Source: Hyphomicrobiales bacterium
GTDB lineage: Bacteria; Pseudomonadota; Alphaproteobacteria; Rhizobiales; Xanthobacteraceae
DNA length: 64,000 nt
Assembly (NCBI GenBank): GCA_017305455.1
Contig: JAFKKO010000131.1
Location: 1 to 64,000 of the forward strand
Direction of reading: 5' to 3'
Position 1 is the first letter of the stretch. Every line of letters begins with the position of its first letter. Shown in pieces: positions 1-8,892 of the stretch. Position numbers and translations under genes: made by a program. The notes beneath the pieces are model-generated. The model saw only the letters and a list, made by a program, of their open reading frames with translations. It ran no database searches and was not told the DNA's origin.

Positions 1-1482
1 CGCGAGGAGGGCGTCTATTCCGAGATCGTGCCGTTCCAGAAGGCAGAAGCCGCCTTCGCGCAGATGAAGCCCAAGGCGGTGATCCTGTCCGGCGGGCCGG
101 CCTCGGTGCTGGAGGCAAACGCACCGTCGGCGCCGATGTCGATCTTCACCGCCGGCGTGCCGGTGCTCGGCATCTGCTATGGCGAGCAGACCATGGCGCG
201 GCAGCTCGGCGGCACTGTCGAGGGCGGGCACCATCGCGAATTCGGCCGCGCCACCATCGAAGTGACCGACGACTGCATGCTGTTCGACGGCGTGTGGCAG
301 AAGGGCGGTCATTACGAGGTCTGGATGAGTCATGGCGACCGCGTCACCAAACTGCCGGAAGGATTTCGCGGCGTGGCGAAGGCGGCGGGCTCGCCGATCT
401 CGGTGATCGCGGACGATGCGCGCAAGTTCTATGCGATGCAGTTTCATCCCGAGGTGGTGCATACGCCGGATGGCGCCAAGCTGATCCGCAATTTCGTGCG
501 CAAGGTCGCGGGTCTCAAGGGCGACTGGACCATGCGCGCCTTCCGCGAGGAGGCGATCGAGAAGATCCGTGCGCAGGTCGGCAAGGGGCGGGTGATCTGC
601 GGCCTGTCCGGCGGCGTTGATTCCGCGGTAGCGGCGGTGCTGATCCACGAGGCGATCGGCGACCAGCTCACCTGCGTGTTTGTCGATCATGGCCTGTTGC
701 GTCTTGCCGAAGCCGAGACGGTGGTCGATCTGTTCCGTCACCACTACAACATTCCGTTGGTGCATGTGGACGCATCGAAGCTGTTTCTTGGCGAGCTTGC
801 CGGCGTCACCGATCCCGAGCAGAAGCGCAAGATCATCGGCAGGCTGTTCATCGATGTGTTCGACGCCGAGGCGAAGAAGATCGGTGGCGCGGATTTCCTC
901 GCGCAGGGCACGCTGTACCCCGACGTGATCGAAAGCGTGTCGTTCACTGGCGGCCCGTCCGTGACCATCAAGTCTCACCACAATGTCGGCGGTCTGCCCG
1001 AGCGCATGAACATGAAGCTGGTCGAGCCGCTGCGCGAACTGTTCAAGGATGAGGTGCGCGCGCTTGGCCGCGAGCTTGGTTTGCCGGACGTGTTCGTCGG
1101 CCGCCATCCGTTCCCGGGACCGGGCCTCGCGATCCGCTGCCCCGGTGAGATTACGCATGAGAAGCTTGAAATCCTGCGCCAGGCCGATGCGGTTTACATC
1201 GAGGAGATCCGCCGCGCCGGTCTCTACGACGCGATCTGGCAGGCGTTTGCGGTGTTGCTGCCGGTCAAGACCGTCGGCGTGATGGGTGACAGCCGCACCT
1301 ACGAATTCGTCGTCGGTCTGCGCGCCGTAACCGCAACCGACGGCATGACTGCGGACTTCTATCCCTTTGACATGCAGTTCCTCGCCCTTGCCGCCACGCG
1401 CATCATCAACGAGGTGAAGGGCGTCAACCGCGTGGTTTACGATGTGACCTCGAAGCCGCCCGGCACCATCGAGTGGGAGTAG
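1..1482 (+). CDS. guaA: GMP synthase (glutamine-hydrolysing), 5' end outside window
   Basis: This enzyme converts XMP to GMP using glutamine and ATP, the last step of guanine nucleotide synthesis in the cytoplasm. The frame is open from base 1, so the N-terminus lies upstream of the window. A class I glutamine amidotransferase domain comes first. Its nucleophile Cys is in GICYGEQ (codon 175-177) and the triad His/Glu are in FHPEVVHT. The ATP-pyrophosphatase domain follows, with the PP-loop SGGVDSAVA near base 606. The dimerisation domain ends in the family C-terminus PPGTIEWE. Identification is secure; only the start is missing. Confidence 0.97.
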   Translation, partial: REEGVYSEIVPFQKAEAAFAQMKPKAVILSGGPASVLEANAPSAPMSIFTAGVPVLGICYGEQTMARQLGGTVEGGHHREFGRATIEVTDDCMLFDGVWQKGGHYEVWMSHGDRVTKLPEGFRGVAKAAGSPISVIADDARKFYAMQFHPEVVHTPDGAKLIRNFVRKVAGLKGDWTMRAFREEAIEKIRAQVGKGRVICGLSGGVDSAVAAVLIHEAIGDQLTCVFVDHGLLRLAEAETVVDLFRHHYNIPLVHVDASKLFLGELAGVTDPEQKRKIIGRLFIDVFDAEAKKIGGADFLAQGTLYPDVIESVSFTGGPSVTIKSHHNVGGLPERMNMKLVEPLRELFKDEVRALGRELGLPDVFVGRHPFPGPGLAIRCPGEITHEKLEILRQADAVYIEEIRRAGLYDAIWQAFAVLLPVKTVGVMGDSRTYEFVVGLRAVTATDGMTADFYPFDMQFLALAATRIINEVKGVNRVVYDVTSKPPGTIEWE

Positions 1483-1657
1483 GAGGCGATGGCCTCTGCA
1501 TCGCAAGCGTTATCTTGATCGTGCTATAACAAGGACGGGTTGGAGGAGTTCCACTGCGGGACTGCGTAGAAAGACGTAGCAAATGCCGCGTGAAGCATTT
1601 GCATCGCCGCCCATGACTGGCATCATCGAAAGATAGACTGCAAGGGAGGCCGCTCTG

Positions 1658-2722
1658 ATGTCATGTGTACGTTCATTCGTCGCCCTCTGCACGGCTCTGC
1701 TGACGTCAACGAGCCTGTTCGTGTCCTCGGTGAGCGAAGCGTGCACACGCATTGTCTATCTTGGCGCCAATGATCAGGTGATCACGGGACGCTCGATGGA
1801 TTGGAAGACCGATGTCGGCACCAATCTCTGGGTGTTTCCGCGCGGGATGAAGCGGTCCGGCGAAGTCGGACCGAATTCGATCCGGTGGACGTCGAAATAC
1901 GGCAGCGTCATCGCATCGGGATACGACATCTCGACCACGGATGGCATGAACGAGGCCGGGCTTGTTGCCAACGTGCTGTGGCTGGTCGAATCCTCTTATC
2001 CGAAATACGACGGCAAGGGACCGGGCCTATCGATCGCGGCCTGGGCGCAATATGTGTTCGACAATTTTGCCACCGTGCAGGAGGCGGTCGATGCGCTGGC
2101 GAAAACGCCTTTCACGATCGTCACAGCCAACGTGCCGGGTGAAAATCGGCTTGCCACCTTGCATCTCTCGCTCTCGGATGCTTCAGGCGACAGCGCGATC
2201 ATCGAATATATCGATGGCAAGCAGGTCATCCATCATAGCCGCGCCTATCAGGTCATGACCAATTCGCCCATTTTCGAGCAACAGCTTGCGATGAATGAAT
2301 ACTGGAAGCAGATCGGCGGCACGGTCATGCTGCCCGGCACCAACCGTGCCTCCGATCGCTTCGCGCGCGCTTCGTTTTATGTGAATGTAATCCCAAAGAC
2401 CGAAGCTCCGATCGAGGCCATTGCCAGCGTGTTCAGCGTGATCCGCAATGTCTCGGTTCCCTTCGGCATCACCACGCCGGACCAACCCAACATCTCTTCG
2501 ACGCGCTGGCGCACGGTCGCCGATCATAAGCGTAAGCTCTATTTTTTCGAATCGGTGCTGACCCCGAATATCTTTTGGGTCGATCTGACGAAACTGGATT
2601 TCTCCCAGAAGACCGGGAAGGTGATGAAGCTGGATCTTGGTCCAAATCAGGTCCACATTTATTCCGGCATGACCAACGACCAGTTCAAGGAAACCGCGCC
2701 TTTCAAATTCCTCGGGCTGTGA
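1658..2722 (+). CDS. Secreted linear amide C-N hydrolase (choloylglycine hydrolase / penicillin V acylase family)
   Basis: This is an Ntn-hydrolase fold enzyme that cleaves a linear amide bond; the substrate cannot be read from sequence. The 354-residue product starts with a signal peptide whose likely cleavage after SEA exposes Cys29 (SEA|CTRIVY). That Cys would be the N-terminal nucleophile of the mature enzyme. Other family landmarks are GRSMDW near residue 47, the NEAGL motif and a conserved TNSP segment. The start is supported by GGGAGG at 1644-1649, 8 bases before ATG. It stands alone between guaA and the convergent GlxA-type regulator. Family members act on bile salts, penicillin V or acyl-homoserine lactones, so signal quenching is possible but unproven. 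Confidence 0.85.
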   Translation: MSCVRSFVALCTALLTSTSLFVSSVSEACTRIVYLGANDQVITGRSMDWKTDVGTNLWVFPRGMKRSGEVGPNSIRWTSKYGSVIASGYDISTTDGMNEAGLVANVLWLVESSYPKYDGKGPGLSIAAWAQYVFDNFATVQEAVDALAKTPFTIVTANVPGENRLATLHLSLSDASGDSAIIEYIDGKQVIHHSRAYQVMTNSPIFEQQLAMNEYWKQIGGTVMLPGTNRASDRFARASFYVNVIPKTEAPIEAIASVFSVIRNVSVPFGITTPDQPNISSTRWRTVADHKRKLYFFESVLTPNIFWVDLTKLDFSQKTGKVMKLDLGPNQVHIYSGMTNDQFKETAPFKFLGL

Positions 2723-2745
2723 GGACGCGCCGCTTTCATTCGTGC

Positions 2746-3735
2746 TTACGAGCTAAACCTCGCGCGGTAGTCCTGCGGTGTCGCGGCGAGCGTGCGCAGG
2801 AAGCTGCGGCGCATGGTTTCCTCAGATCCGAAGCCGCAGCGCGCCGCGATGCGCTTGACCGGCAAGCGCGTATCGGAAAGCAGGCGCCGCGCCGCTTCCA
2901 CGCGCAGCCGCTCAACCGCGCGGGCGGGCGTCTGTCCGGTGGCTTCGAGATAGCGGCGGCTGAAACTGCGTTCGCTCATGCCGGCCTGTCGCGCCAGCGT
3001 GGGCAACGACAGCTCGCTCCCGACATGATTTGAAATCCACTGATGCAGCGCGCCGAAACGGTCTTCGGCGTTTTGCAGCGACAGCGCCGCGCTGAACTGC
3101 GCCTGTCCGCCGGGCCGCTTGAGGAACACCACGAGATGACGCGCGACGGCGAGCGCCATTTCGCGCCCGATATCTTCCTCGACCAACGCCAGCGCCAGAT
3201 CGATGCCGGCCGTGATCCCCGCCGAACTCCAGACCGCGCCGTCCTGCACGAAGATCGGATCGGGCTCGACACGGATGGCAGGAAATCGCCGGGCGAGTTC
3301 CTTGCATTCGGTCCAGTGCGTCACCGCACGCTTGCCGTCGAGCAGGCCGGCCGCACCGAGCAGGAACGCGCCGGTGCAGACGGAGGCGACCCGGCGCGCC
3401 TGCGCCGCGCGGCTCTGGACCCACTTGATGAGGGCTTTGTCGGTTGAGGCTTCGCGCATGCCGGCGCCGCCCGCGACCAGCAGGGTGTCGAGCGCAAGCG
3501 GCTTGCGCGGCAGCGGCGCAGTCAGCAGGCCGAGACCAGCGGAGGTCGTCACCAGCGCGTCCTTCGGCGCGATCACTCGCGGATCGTAAGGCGCTGCGGC
3601 GCCCGATTTTGTCGCAATCACGTTGGTGGTCGCGAACACCTGCAGGGGTCCGGCGACGTCGAGCAGTTGCACGCCGGGAAAAGCGAGGATTTCGATCCGG
3701 CGTGGCTTTGGCGGAAAACGAGGGGTCTTTGGCAT
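2746..3735 (-). CDS. GlxA-family transcriptional regulator (DJ-1/PfpI + AraC HTH)
   Basis: This 329-residue regulator has an N-terminal DJ-1/PfpI-like domain (about residues 12-195) containing the elbow SVCTGAFLLGAAGLL. Its C-terminal AraC-type double helix-turn-helix (about 225-325) includes GMSERSFSRRY and the typical RFGSEETMRRSF-like second helix. GlxA-like proteins sense small molecules through the first domain and activate neighbouring genes. The start is 60 bases from the divergent isonitrile-hydratase-like gene, which also has a DJ-1 fold. Control of that gene from the shared spacer is therefore the simplest inference. No operator was identified. Confidence 0.88.
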   Translation of the reverse strand: MPKTPRFPPKPRRIEILAFPGVQLLDVAGPLQVFATTNVIATKSGAAAPYDPRVIAPKDALVTTSAGLGLLTAPLPRKPLALDTLLVAGGAGMREASTDKALIKWVQSRAAQARRVASVCTGAFLLGAAGLLDGKRAVTHWTECKELARRFPAIRVEPDPIFVQDGAVWSSAGITAGIDLALALVEEDIGREMALAVARHLVVFLKRPGGQAQFSAALSLQNAEDRFGALHQWISNHVGSELSLPTLARQAGMSERSFSRRYLEATGQTPARAVERLRVEAARRLLSDTRLPVKRIAARCGFGSEETMRRSFLRTLAATPQDYRARFSS

Positions 3736-3795
3736 ATCCGCCAGAGCCTGTCAGCCTATGGTGGGCTTGTCCAGACCCATTCGCCGGAGCCCCGC

Positions 3796-4494
3796 ATGAT
3801 CCCGTCCGACACCCACCTTCAGATCGGCTCGCTGCTGTTCGAGGGCCTCGACCAGATCGATCTCACCGGTCCGTTCGAGATTCTCTCGCGCATTCCGAAT
3901 TCGACCTATCGTCTCTATGGCAAGAGCCTCGACACCGTGCGCGATATTCGCGGCCTGCGCCTCGCCGCAGACGCACTGCTCGCCGATGCGCCGCCGCTCG
4001 ACGTGCTGCACATTCCCGGCGGCTACGGGCAGGAGGCGCTGATGGAGGACGAGGAGGTGCTGGCCTGGGTGCGCAAGCAGGCGGCGGGCGCGAAGTGCGT
4101 GTTGTCGGTCTGCACCGGCGCGCTGATCTGCGGCGCGGCCGGACTGCTGAAGGGACGGCGCGCCACCACGCACTGGTCGGCGTTCGAACTCTTGCCGATC
4201 TTCGGCGCCATCCCGGTCAATCAGCGCGTGGTCAGCGATGGCAACATGGTGTTTGCCGCAGGCGTCACCGCCGGCATTGATGGCGGATTGCAGGTCGCCG
4301 CCGATCTGCGCGGCGAGGAGGCGGCGCAGGCGATCCAGCTCTATATGCAATATGCGCCGGAGCCGCCCTTCAACAGCGGTACGCCGGAGACCGCGCCGGC
4401 CCCTGTCCTGAGCACCGCGCGCAAGAATGCGCAGGCCATCACCGAGCAGCGACGCGCGACCGCGCAGCGGGTGGCGCAGCGGTTGGGTCTTTAG
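3796..4494 (+). CDS. inhA: DJ-1/PfpI family protein, isonitrile hydratase-like
   Basis: This 232-residue DJ-1/PfpI domain protein closely resembles, from memory, the isonitrile hydratase InhA of Pseudomonas putida, which hydrates isonitriles to N-substituted formamides. Shared features are the start IGSLLFEGLDQIDLTGP, the acidic EDEEVL helix, the nucleophile elbow SVCTGAL, the segment RRATTHW and the C-terminal YAPEPPFNSGTPETAP. I chose ATG 3796 because homology begins there; the open frame runs 43 codons further upstream without homology. It is divergent from the GlxA-type regulator at 3735. Substrate assignment rests on family resemblance only. Confidence 0.8.
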   Translation: MIPSDTHLQIGSLLFEGLDQIDLTGPFEILSRIPNSTYRLYGKSLDTVRDIRGLRLAADALLADAPPLDVLHIPGGYGQEALMEDEEVLAWVRKQAAGAKCVLSVCTGALICGAAGLLKGRRATTHWSAFELLPIFGAIPVNQRVVSDGNMVFAAGVTAGIDGGLQVAADLRGEEAAQAIQLYMQYAPEPPFNSGTPETAPAPVLSTARKNAQAITEQRRATAQRVAQRLGL

Positions 4495-4597
4495 AAACGC
4501 TCTGAGCCGGCAGCGTTTGCAAGCCGAGCCGGCCTTGTCGCATCGGGCAAGACCGGTTATGGCGATCAGACGTAGGTTGAAGCTCAGGAGCGAGACG

Positions 4598-4939
4598 ATG
4601 GCGCGCGTGCGTTGTATTACCGAAATGGGAATGGGTGTGGATGTTCACGGCAAGGACGGCACCAAGGCAGCCCGCCGCGCCGTCTCCGATGCGCTGCGCC
4701 ATTCGAGCCTCAGCTTCTTTCCGCTGGTCGGCAAGACGCGCGACGATATGTTTGTCGAGGTGACCGTCGCGGTGCCGGAGCCGAACGGCGTCGACACGGC
4801 GGCCGTCGCCAAGGAACTGCCATACGGCAAGATCACGGTGAAGGCCGTGAAGGGCGGCCTTGAAGTTCCGTATGAAGGCGGCGACTCCATCCTGATCGCC
4901 AATGCCGCGATCATCGTCTACATCGACGACGGCAAGTGA
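4598..4939 (+). CDS. Lin0512 family conserved protein
   Basis: This 113-residue cytoplasmic protein begins MARVRCITEMGMGVDVHGKD. It matches the small Lin0512 family as I recall it: a conserved N-terminal MGMG-D-HG segment, a central alternating strand/helix region, and the end AIIVYIDDGK. Its function is unknown. The ATG is supported by AGGAG at 4586-4590, so the longer open frame upstream is not used. It lies 58 bases before the ArsC-like gene on the same strand and may be co-transcribed with it. Confidence 0.75.
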   Translation: MARVRCITEMGMGVDVHGKDGTKAARRAVSDALRHSSLSFFPLVGKTRDDMFVEVTVAVPEPNGVDTAAVAKELPYGKITVKAVKGGLEVPYEGGDSILIANAAIIVYIDDGK

Positions 4940-5002
4940 TCCTGAGATGTGGCTCGGTCGTAACGCAGTGCGTTGGCTGGTCCTTCCACAATGGATGATG
5001 CG

Positions 5003-5368
5003 ATGACCACAACGATCTATGGCATCAAGAATTGCGACACCATGAAGAAGGCGTTCGTCTGGCTCGACAAGGCCGGCGTCGCCTATGATTTTCATGATTA
5101 CAAGAAAGAGGGCGTCAGCAAGAGCGCTCTTGAGAAGTGGTGCAAGGCCGCCGGCTGGGAGACGGTGCTCAACCGCGCCGGCACCACGTTCAGGAAGCTG
5201 GCGGAGGCCGACAAGGAAGGCCTCAACGAGCGCAAGGCGATTGCGCTGATGCTGGCGCAGCCTTCGATGATCAAGCGGCCGGTGCTCGAGGCCGGAGCCC
5301 AGTTGATCGTTGGCTTCAAGCCGGAGATTTACGAGAAACAGTTCGGCGCGGCGAAGAGCCGCAAGTAG
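5003..5368 (+). CDS. ArsC/Spx family reductase-like protein (YffB type)
   Basis: This 121-residue thioredoxin-fold protein of the ArsC/Spx family begins TTTIYGIKNCDTMKKAF. It has a single Cys in the active-site loop (KNCDTMK) rather than a CxxC pair, as in the YffB branch. The conserved KEGVSKSALEKW and the SMIKRPVLE segment before the last helix are present. Such proteins are presumed glutathione-dependent reductases, but their physiological substrate is unknown. There is nothing to indicate an arsenic operon nearby, so arsenate reduction should not be assumed. The start at 5003 fits the family N-terminus; ATG 4991 is the alternative. Confidence 0.82.
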   Translation: MTTTIYGIKNCDTMKKAFVWLDKAGVAYDFHDYKKEGVSKSALEKWCKAAGWETVLNRAGTTFRKLAEADKEGLNERKAIALMLAQPSMIKRPVLEAGAQLIVGFKPEIYEKQFGAAKSRK

Positions 5369-5422
5369 GTGCGCGCCGACGCGGCACTCACACTTTTGTA
5401 TCGATTCCGGTCAAGATAGACT

Positions 5423-6091
5423 TCAATCGAATTCGATGATGTCGTTGGCCGGAATCCGGCTGGGCGGCCGATAGAACAGGTCGCGATCGATCACGGCGCG
5501 CAGCTTGCAGGCTCGCAGCGTATCTTCGGATTGCATCAGATTGCGGATCTCGAATCCGCCATCCTCACTGATGGTTTCGACCCAGGCCATGATCCGGTTG
5601 ATGATGCCGCCGTCTTCGAACGGCATCAGCAGCCGCTCGAAATCGACCGAACGGCCGTGGATATCTTCCACCGTCGAGATGGTGTAGATCGGCAGCCGCC
5701 GCGCGATGCATGCGTAGTAGTTGGGCATGATGAGCGGTATGAGCTTCGGCCCGATATATTCGCAAAGATCGCGGCCTGTGGCCGCTGCGCCGTAAGCAAT
5801 CGACATCCGCTTGCCGAAACTATCGATCCGGATCCGCGGCGCCTCGGCGGGATAGGTGACCGTGTAGCAGATGATCTCCTTGGCTTCCTCGGGAGGCAGG
5901 CCCGGACGATAGTCCTCGAATCGGGGCGGCGCTTTCTTTTCGCTGTAGAGTCGGAGCCAGCTATTCAGCAGGCTGCGCTGTGTGATGGACCGGACGACTT
6001 CGGCGCTGGCGCTCGCAAACCCGTCGGCGCTGGCGCTTGCGAACTCGGAAGATGGCGTTGAAGGCTGCTGGATTTGGATCTCGACGGGCAT
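5423..6091 (-). CDS. Hypothetical protein with PAS-like (PAS_5 type) domain
   Basis: This 222-residue soluble protein is convergent with the ArsC-like gene. Residues about 70-180 resemble the alphaproteobacterial PAS_5 domain. The supporting pattern is GRDLCEYIGPKLIP, then IARRLPIYTISTVEDIHGR, then FERLLMPFEDGG, which matches the small-molecule-sensor layout 'T-G-R...P...DG...ERLLLP'. No output domain follows, and such proteins are usually uncharacterised. The N-terminal 30 residues are low-complexity (FASASA repeated) and encoded by a 24-bp tandem duplication at 6000-6047. The domain assignment is by eye and moderate in certainty. Confidence 0.6.
   Translation of the reverse strand: MPVEIQIQQPSTPSSEFASASADGFASASAEVVRSITQRSLLNSWLRLYSEKKAPPRFEDYRPGLPPEEAKEIICYTVTYPAEAPRIRIDSFGKRMSIAYGAAATGRDLCEYIGPKLIPLIMPNYYACIARRLPIYTISTVEDIHGRSVDFERLLMPFEDGGIINRIMAWVETISEDGGFEIRNLMQSEDTLRACKLRAVIDRDLFYRPPSRIPANDIIEFD
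6000..6047. repeat. 24-bp tandem duplication inside the PAS-like gene
   Basis: Two adjacent 24-base units (6000-6023 and 6024-6047) share the core tcggcgctggcgct and differ at only a few bases. They encode the repeated FASASA segments near the N-terminus of the PAS-like protein. The duplication keeps the reading frame. Confidence 0.8.
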
Positions 6092-6358
6092 GTCAAACCC
6101 CGAAATTGAATCCGTCCCGTTTCATCATGGACCCTCAACACCTGACTGCAAGCTGAAAATTCGGGGTCGAGGGTGATATGGTACGGGTTGGTATCGGCGC
6201 CGTTAATGCTGCCCCTGCGATCGGGCCCTGTTGATACTCAGCCAAATGTAGCAGAGCCAAAGTCGCGGATGTCTTGCATAAAGCGAGGCATCCGCTGCAT
6301 ATTCTTGCGCAGACGCGAAAGCAGAGGCGAGGTTGTTGCTCTATGTTGCGTTGCGAAG

Positions 6359-7135
6359 ATGGACGAGGAAATCATTTTGCCGGCTGATGATTTCATTCTC
6401 GAAACGCAGGGACTGACCAAGGAGTTCGCGGGCTTTGTCGCGGTCAATGACGTCAATCTCCGGGTGCGGCGCGGCAGCATCCACGCCTTGATCGGGCCGA
6501 ATGGCGCCGGCAAGACCACCTGCTTCAATCTTCTCACCAAGTTCCTCAGCCCCTCGCGGGGCAAGATCATCTACAATGGCCGCGACATTACGGCGGAGCA
6601 GCCGGCTGATGTGGCGCGCCTCGGCCTGGTGCGCTCGTTTCAGATCTCTGCCGTCTTTCCGCATCTCACCGCGCTGGAGAATGTGCGTGTTGCGTTGCAG
6701 CGCCAGCACGGCAGTTCCTTCGATTTCTGGCGCTCGAAGACGGTGCTGGACCGGTTCAACGCGCGCGCCCATGAATTGCTGGCCGATGTCGGCCTCAGCG
6801 AGTTCACCCGGACGGCGGCTGTGGAGATGCCCTACGGGCGCAAGCGCGCGCTGGAGATTGCGACCACCATGGCGCTCGAGCCGGAAATGATGCTGCTGGA
6901 CGAGCCGATGGCAGGCATGGGCCATGAGGACATCGACAAGATCGCCGCGCTGATCAAGCGCATCTCCGCCAAGCACACCATCCTGATGGTCGAGCACAAT
7001 CTCAGCGTGGTCTCCAATCTGTCGGACATCATCACGGTGCTGACCCGTGGCCGCGTACTGGCGGAAGGCGATTACGCCACGCTGTCGAAGGACCCGCGGG
7101 TCAAGGAAGCCTATCTGGGAGCGGGCCATGCGTGA
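6359..7135 (+). CDS. livG: Branched-chain amino acid ABC transporter ATP-binding protein
   Basis: This 258-residue LivG-type ATPase powers a high-affinity branched-chain amino-acid (HAAT family) importer at the inner membrane. Walker A is GPNGAGKTT, followed by the LivG-typical Q-loop region (VRSFQISAVFPHLTALENV). The degenerate signature MPYGRKRALEIA precedes Walker B (MMLLDEPMAGM), and the switch His is in MVEHNLSV. The start ATG 6359 was chosen because homology begins soon after it; the frame is open further upstream without recognisable sequence. The stop overlaps the livF start by 8 bases, indicating translational coupling. Confidence 0.92.
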   Translation: MDEEIILPADDFILETQGLTKEFAGFVAVNDVNLRVRRGSIHALIGPNGAGKTTCFNLLTKFLSPSRGKIIYNGRDITAEQPADVARLGLVRSFQISAVFPHLTALENVRVALQRQHGSSFDFWRSKTVLDRFNARAHELLADVGLSEFTRTAAVEMPYGRKRALEIATTMALEPEMMLLDEPMAGMGHEDIDKIAALIKRISAKHTILMVEHNLSVVSNLSDIITVLTRGRVLAEGDYATLSKDPRVKEAYLGAGHA

Positions 7136-7844
7136 CACCGTGACCGCACCGATCCTCAACGTCAGGAATCTCGAAGCCTGGTATAGCGAGTCGCATATCC
7201 TTCACGGCATCGATTTCGAGGTGCGGCCGGGGGAGGTGGTGACGCTGCTCGGGCGCAACGGCGCCGGCAAATCGACCACGCTGAAGTCGATCATGGGCAT
7301 CATCGGCAAGCGCAAGGGCTCGGTCGTCTTCGAGGGTCAGGAGACCATTCGTCTGTCATCCGACAGGATCGCCAGGCTCGGCATCGCGTTCTGCCCGGAG
7401 GAGCGCGGCATTTTCGCCAGCCTCGACGTCAAGGAGAACCTGATGCTGCCGCCGGTGATCCGCGGCGGCGGCATGTCGGTCGAGCACATTTTCGAGTTGT
7501 TCCCCAATTTGCACGAACGGCTCGGCAGCCAGGGCACCAAACTGTCCGGCGGCGAGCAGCAGATGCTGGCGATCGCGCGCATCCTGCGCACCGGCTCGCG
7601 TTTCCTGATGCTGGACGAGCCGACCGAGGGGCTTGCGCCGGTGATCATCCAGCAGATCGGCCGGATGATCTCGCGGCTCAAGGAAGAAGGTTTTACCATT
7701 CTGCTGGTCGAGCAGAACTTCCGTTTCGCCTCGACAGTGGCGGACCGCTTCTACATCATCGAACATGGCAAGGTGATCGACGCATTCGCCAATGCGGAAC
7801 TTCAGGCCAATATGGAAAAACTGCACGCCTATCTCGGCGTTTGA
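7128..7844 (+). CDS. livF: Branched-chain amino acid ABC transporter ATP-binding protein
   Basis: This 238-residue LivF-type ATPase is the partner of LivG. Walker A is GRNGAGKST, the signature is LSGGEQQMLAIARIL, Walker B is FLMLDEPTEGLAP and the H-loop region is LLVEQNFRFA. The LivF-specific segment LGIAFCPEERGIFASL is present. ATG 7128 overlaps the end of livG (ATGCGTGA), so the two are coupled. livH begins 21 bases after the stop. No periplasmic substrate-binding gene (livK) is in the cluster; it must lie elsewhere or the transporter uses a shared binding protein. Confidence 0.92.
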   Translation: MRDTVTAPILNVRNLEAWYSESHILHGIDFEVRPGEVVTLLGRNGAGKSTTLKSIMGIIGKRKGSVVFEGQETIRLSSDRIARLGIAFCPEERGIFASLDVKENLMLPPVIRGGGMSVEHIFELFPNLHERLGSQGTKLSGGEQQMLAIARILRTGSRFLMLDEPTEGLAPVIIQQIGRMISRLKEEGFTILLVEQNFRFASTVADRFYIIEHGKVIDAFANAELQANMEKLHAYLGV

Positions 7845-7865
7845 TCCTCGAAAAGGCGTTCCACG

Positions 7866-8729
7866 ATGCAGGCCCTTTACGGACAGCTTCTTGTCGGACT
7901 GATCAACGGCTCGTTCTACGCCTTGCTCAGTCTCGGTCTTGCCGTGATTTTCGGAATGCTCAACATCATCAATTTCGCGCATGGCGCGCTTTATATGATG
8001 GGTGCGTTCGTCGCCTATTTCCTGTTGCAGTATACCGGCCTGAATTACTGGTGGGCGCTGGTGCTGTCGCCGATCATCGTTGGTCTGTTCGGCATCGTGA
8101 TCGAGCGCACGATGCTGAAATGGCTGACCGGCCTCGATCATCTTTACGGTCTGCTCTTGACCTTCGGTCTTGCGCTGGTGATCCAGGGTATCTTTCAGAA
8201 TTATTTCGGCTCGTCCGGCATTCCCTATGAAATCCCCGATTTGCTTAAGGGCGGCATCAATCTCGGCTTCATGTACCTGCCGATCTATCGCGGCTGGGTG
8301 GTGGTGTTCTCGCTCGTTGTCTGTCTGGCGACCTGGTACCTGATCGAGCGGACGCGCCTTGGCGCTTACCTGCGCGCCGCAACCGAGAACCCGACCCTGG
8401 TGCGCGCTTTCGGCGTCAACGTGCCACGCATGATCACGCTGACCTATGGTCTCGGCGTCGGCCTCGCCGCGCTGGCCGGCGTGCTGTCGGCGCCGATCAA
8501 CCAGGTCCGGCCGCTGATGGGCGCCGACCTGATCATCGTGGTGTTCGCGGTGGTGGTGATCGGCGGCATGGGCTCGATCATGGGATCGATCATCACCGGC
8601 TTCGCGTTGGGCGTGATCGAGGGTCTGACGAAATATTTCTATCCCGAGGCATCCAACACCGTGGTGTTCGTGTTGATGGTGCTGGTGCTGCTGGTCAAGC
8701 CGACCGGATTGACGGGGAGGGCGAGCTAG
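7866..8729 (+). CDS. livH: Branched-chain amino acid ABC transporter permease
   Basis: This 287-residue inner-membrane permease of the LivH type has about eight hydrophobic segments. Characteristic features are the N-terminal LINGSFYALLSLGLAVIFGMLNIINF, in which the asparagine-rich end is diagnostic, then IERTRLGAYLRAATENP and the EAA-like loop AFGVNVPRMITLTYGLG. It ends VKPTGLTGR, as usual for the family. It forms the translocation pore with LivM. The gene that follows is separated by 163 bases of palindromic DNA, unlike the tight spacing on its upstream side. Confidence 0.92.
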   Translation: MQALYGQLLVGLINGSFYALLSLGLAVIFGMLNIINFAHGALYMMGAFVAYFLLQYTGLNYWWALVLSPIIVGLFGIVIERTMLKWLTGLDHLYGLLLTFGLALVIQGIFQNYFGSSGIPYEIPDLLKGGINLGFMYLPIYRGWVVVFSLVVCLATWYLIERTRLGAYLRAATENPTLVRAFGVNVPRMITLTYGLGVGLAALAGVLSAPINQVRPLMGADLIIVVFAVVVIGGMGSIMGSIITGFALGVIEGLTKYFYPEASNTVVFVLMVLVLLVKPTGLTGRAS

Positions 8730-8798
8730 TGTGGCGACCCGCAGGTCCGCAAACAGGTCTCCGCGCGTTCATTTGCGGATGTGCGAACCAAAGCCACA
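8730..8798. repeat. Interrupted inverted repeat directly after the livH stop
   Basis: The left arm has TGTGGC (8730-8735) and TCCGCAAA (8746-8753). The right arm has TTTGCGGA (8772-8779) and GCCACA (8793-8798) in mirrored order. A transcript would fold into a long interrupted hairpin beginning at the first base after the livH stop codon. Confidence 0.75.
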
Positions 8799-8814
8799 TT
8801 AGAATTTATATTTT

Positions 8815-8892
8815 GCGAGTGTCCTCTCGAATCCGAAGTTCGCTTGGGGACGTGCTGCAAAACGAGGCGAACTTCGGATTCAGGACACTCGC
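8815..8892. repeat. Long palindrome abutting the livM start codon
   Basis: The left arm 8815-8843 reads gcgagtgtcct...gaatccgaagttcgc. The right arm 8867-8892 is its reverse complement apart from a 3-base insertion, giving about 26 paired bases around a 23-base loop. The right arm ends at the base before the livM ATG (8893), so the only weak ribosome-binding candidate (AGGA near 8882-8885) lies inside the stem. Its compact shape suggests a dispersed REP-type element. Confidence 0.85.

Noticed and set aside
5003..5368. Arsenate reductase for arsenic resistance
   Set aside because: The protein is in the ArsC fold family, but there is no arsR/arsB context and the motif is of the YffB branch.
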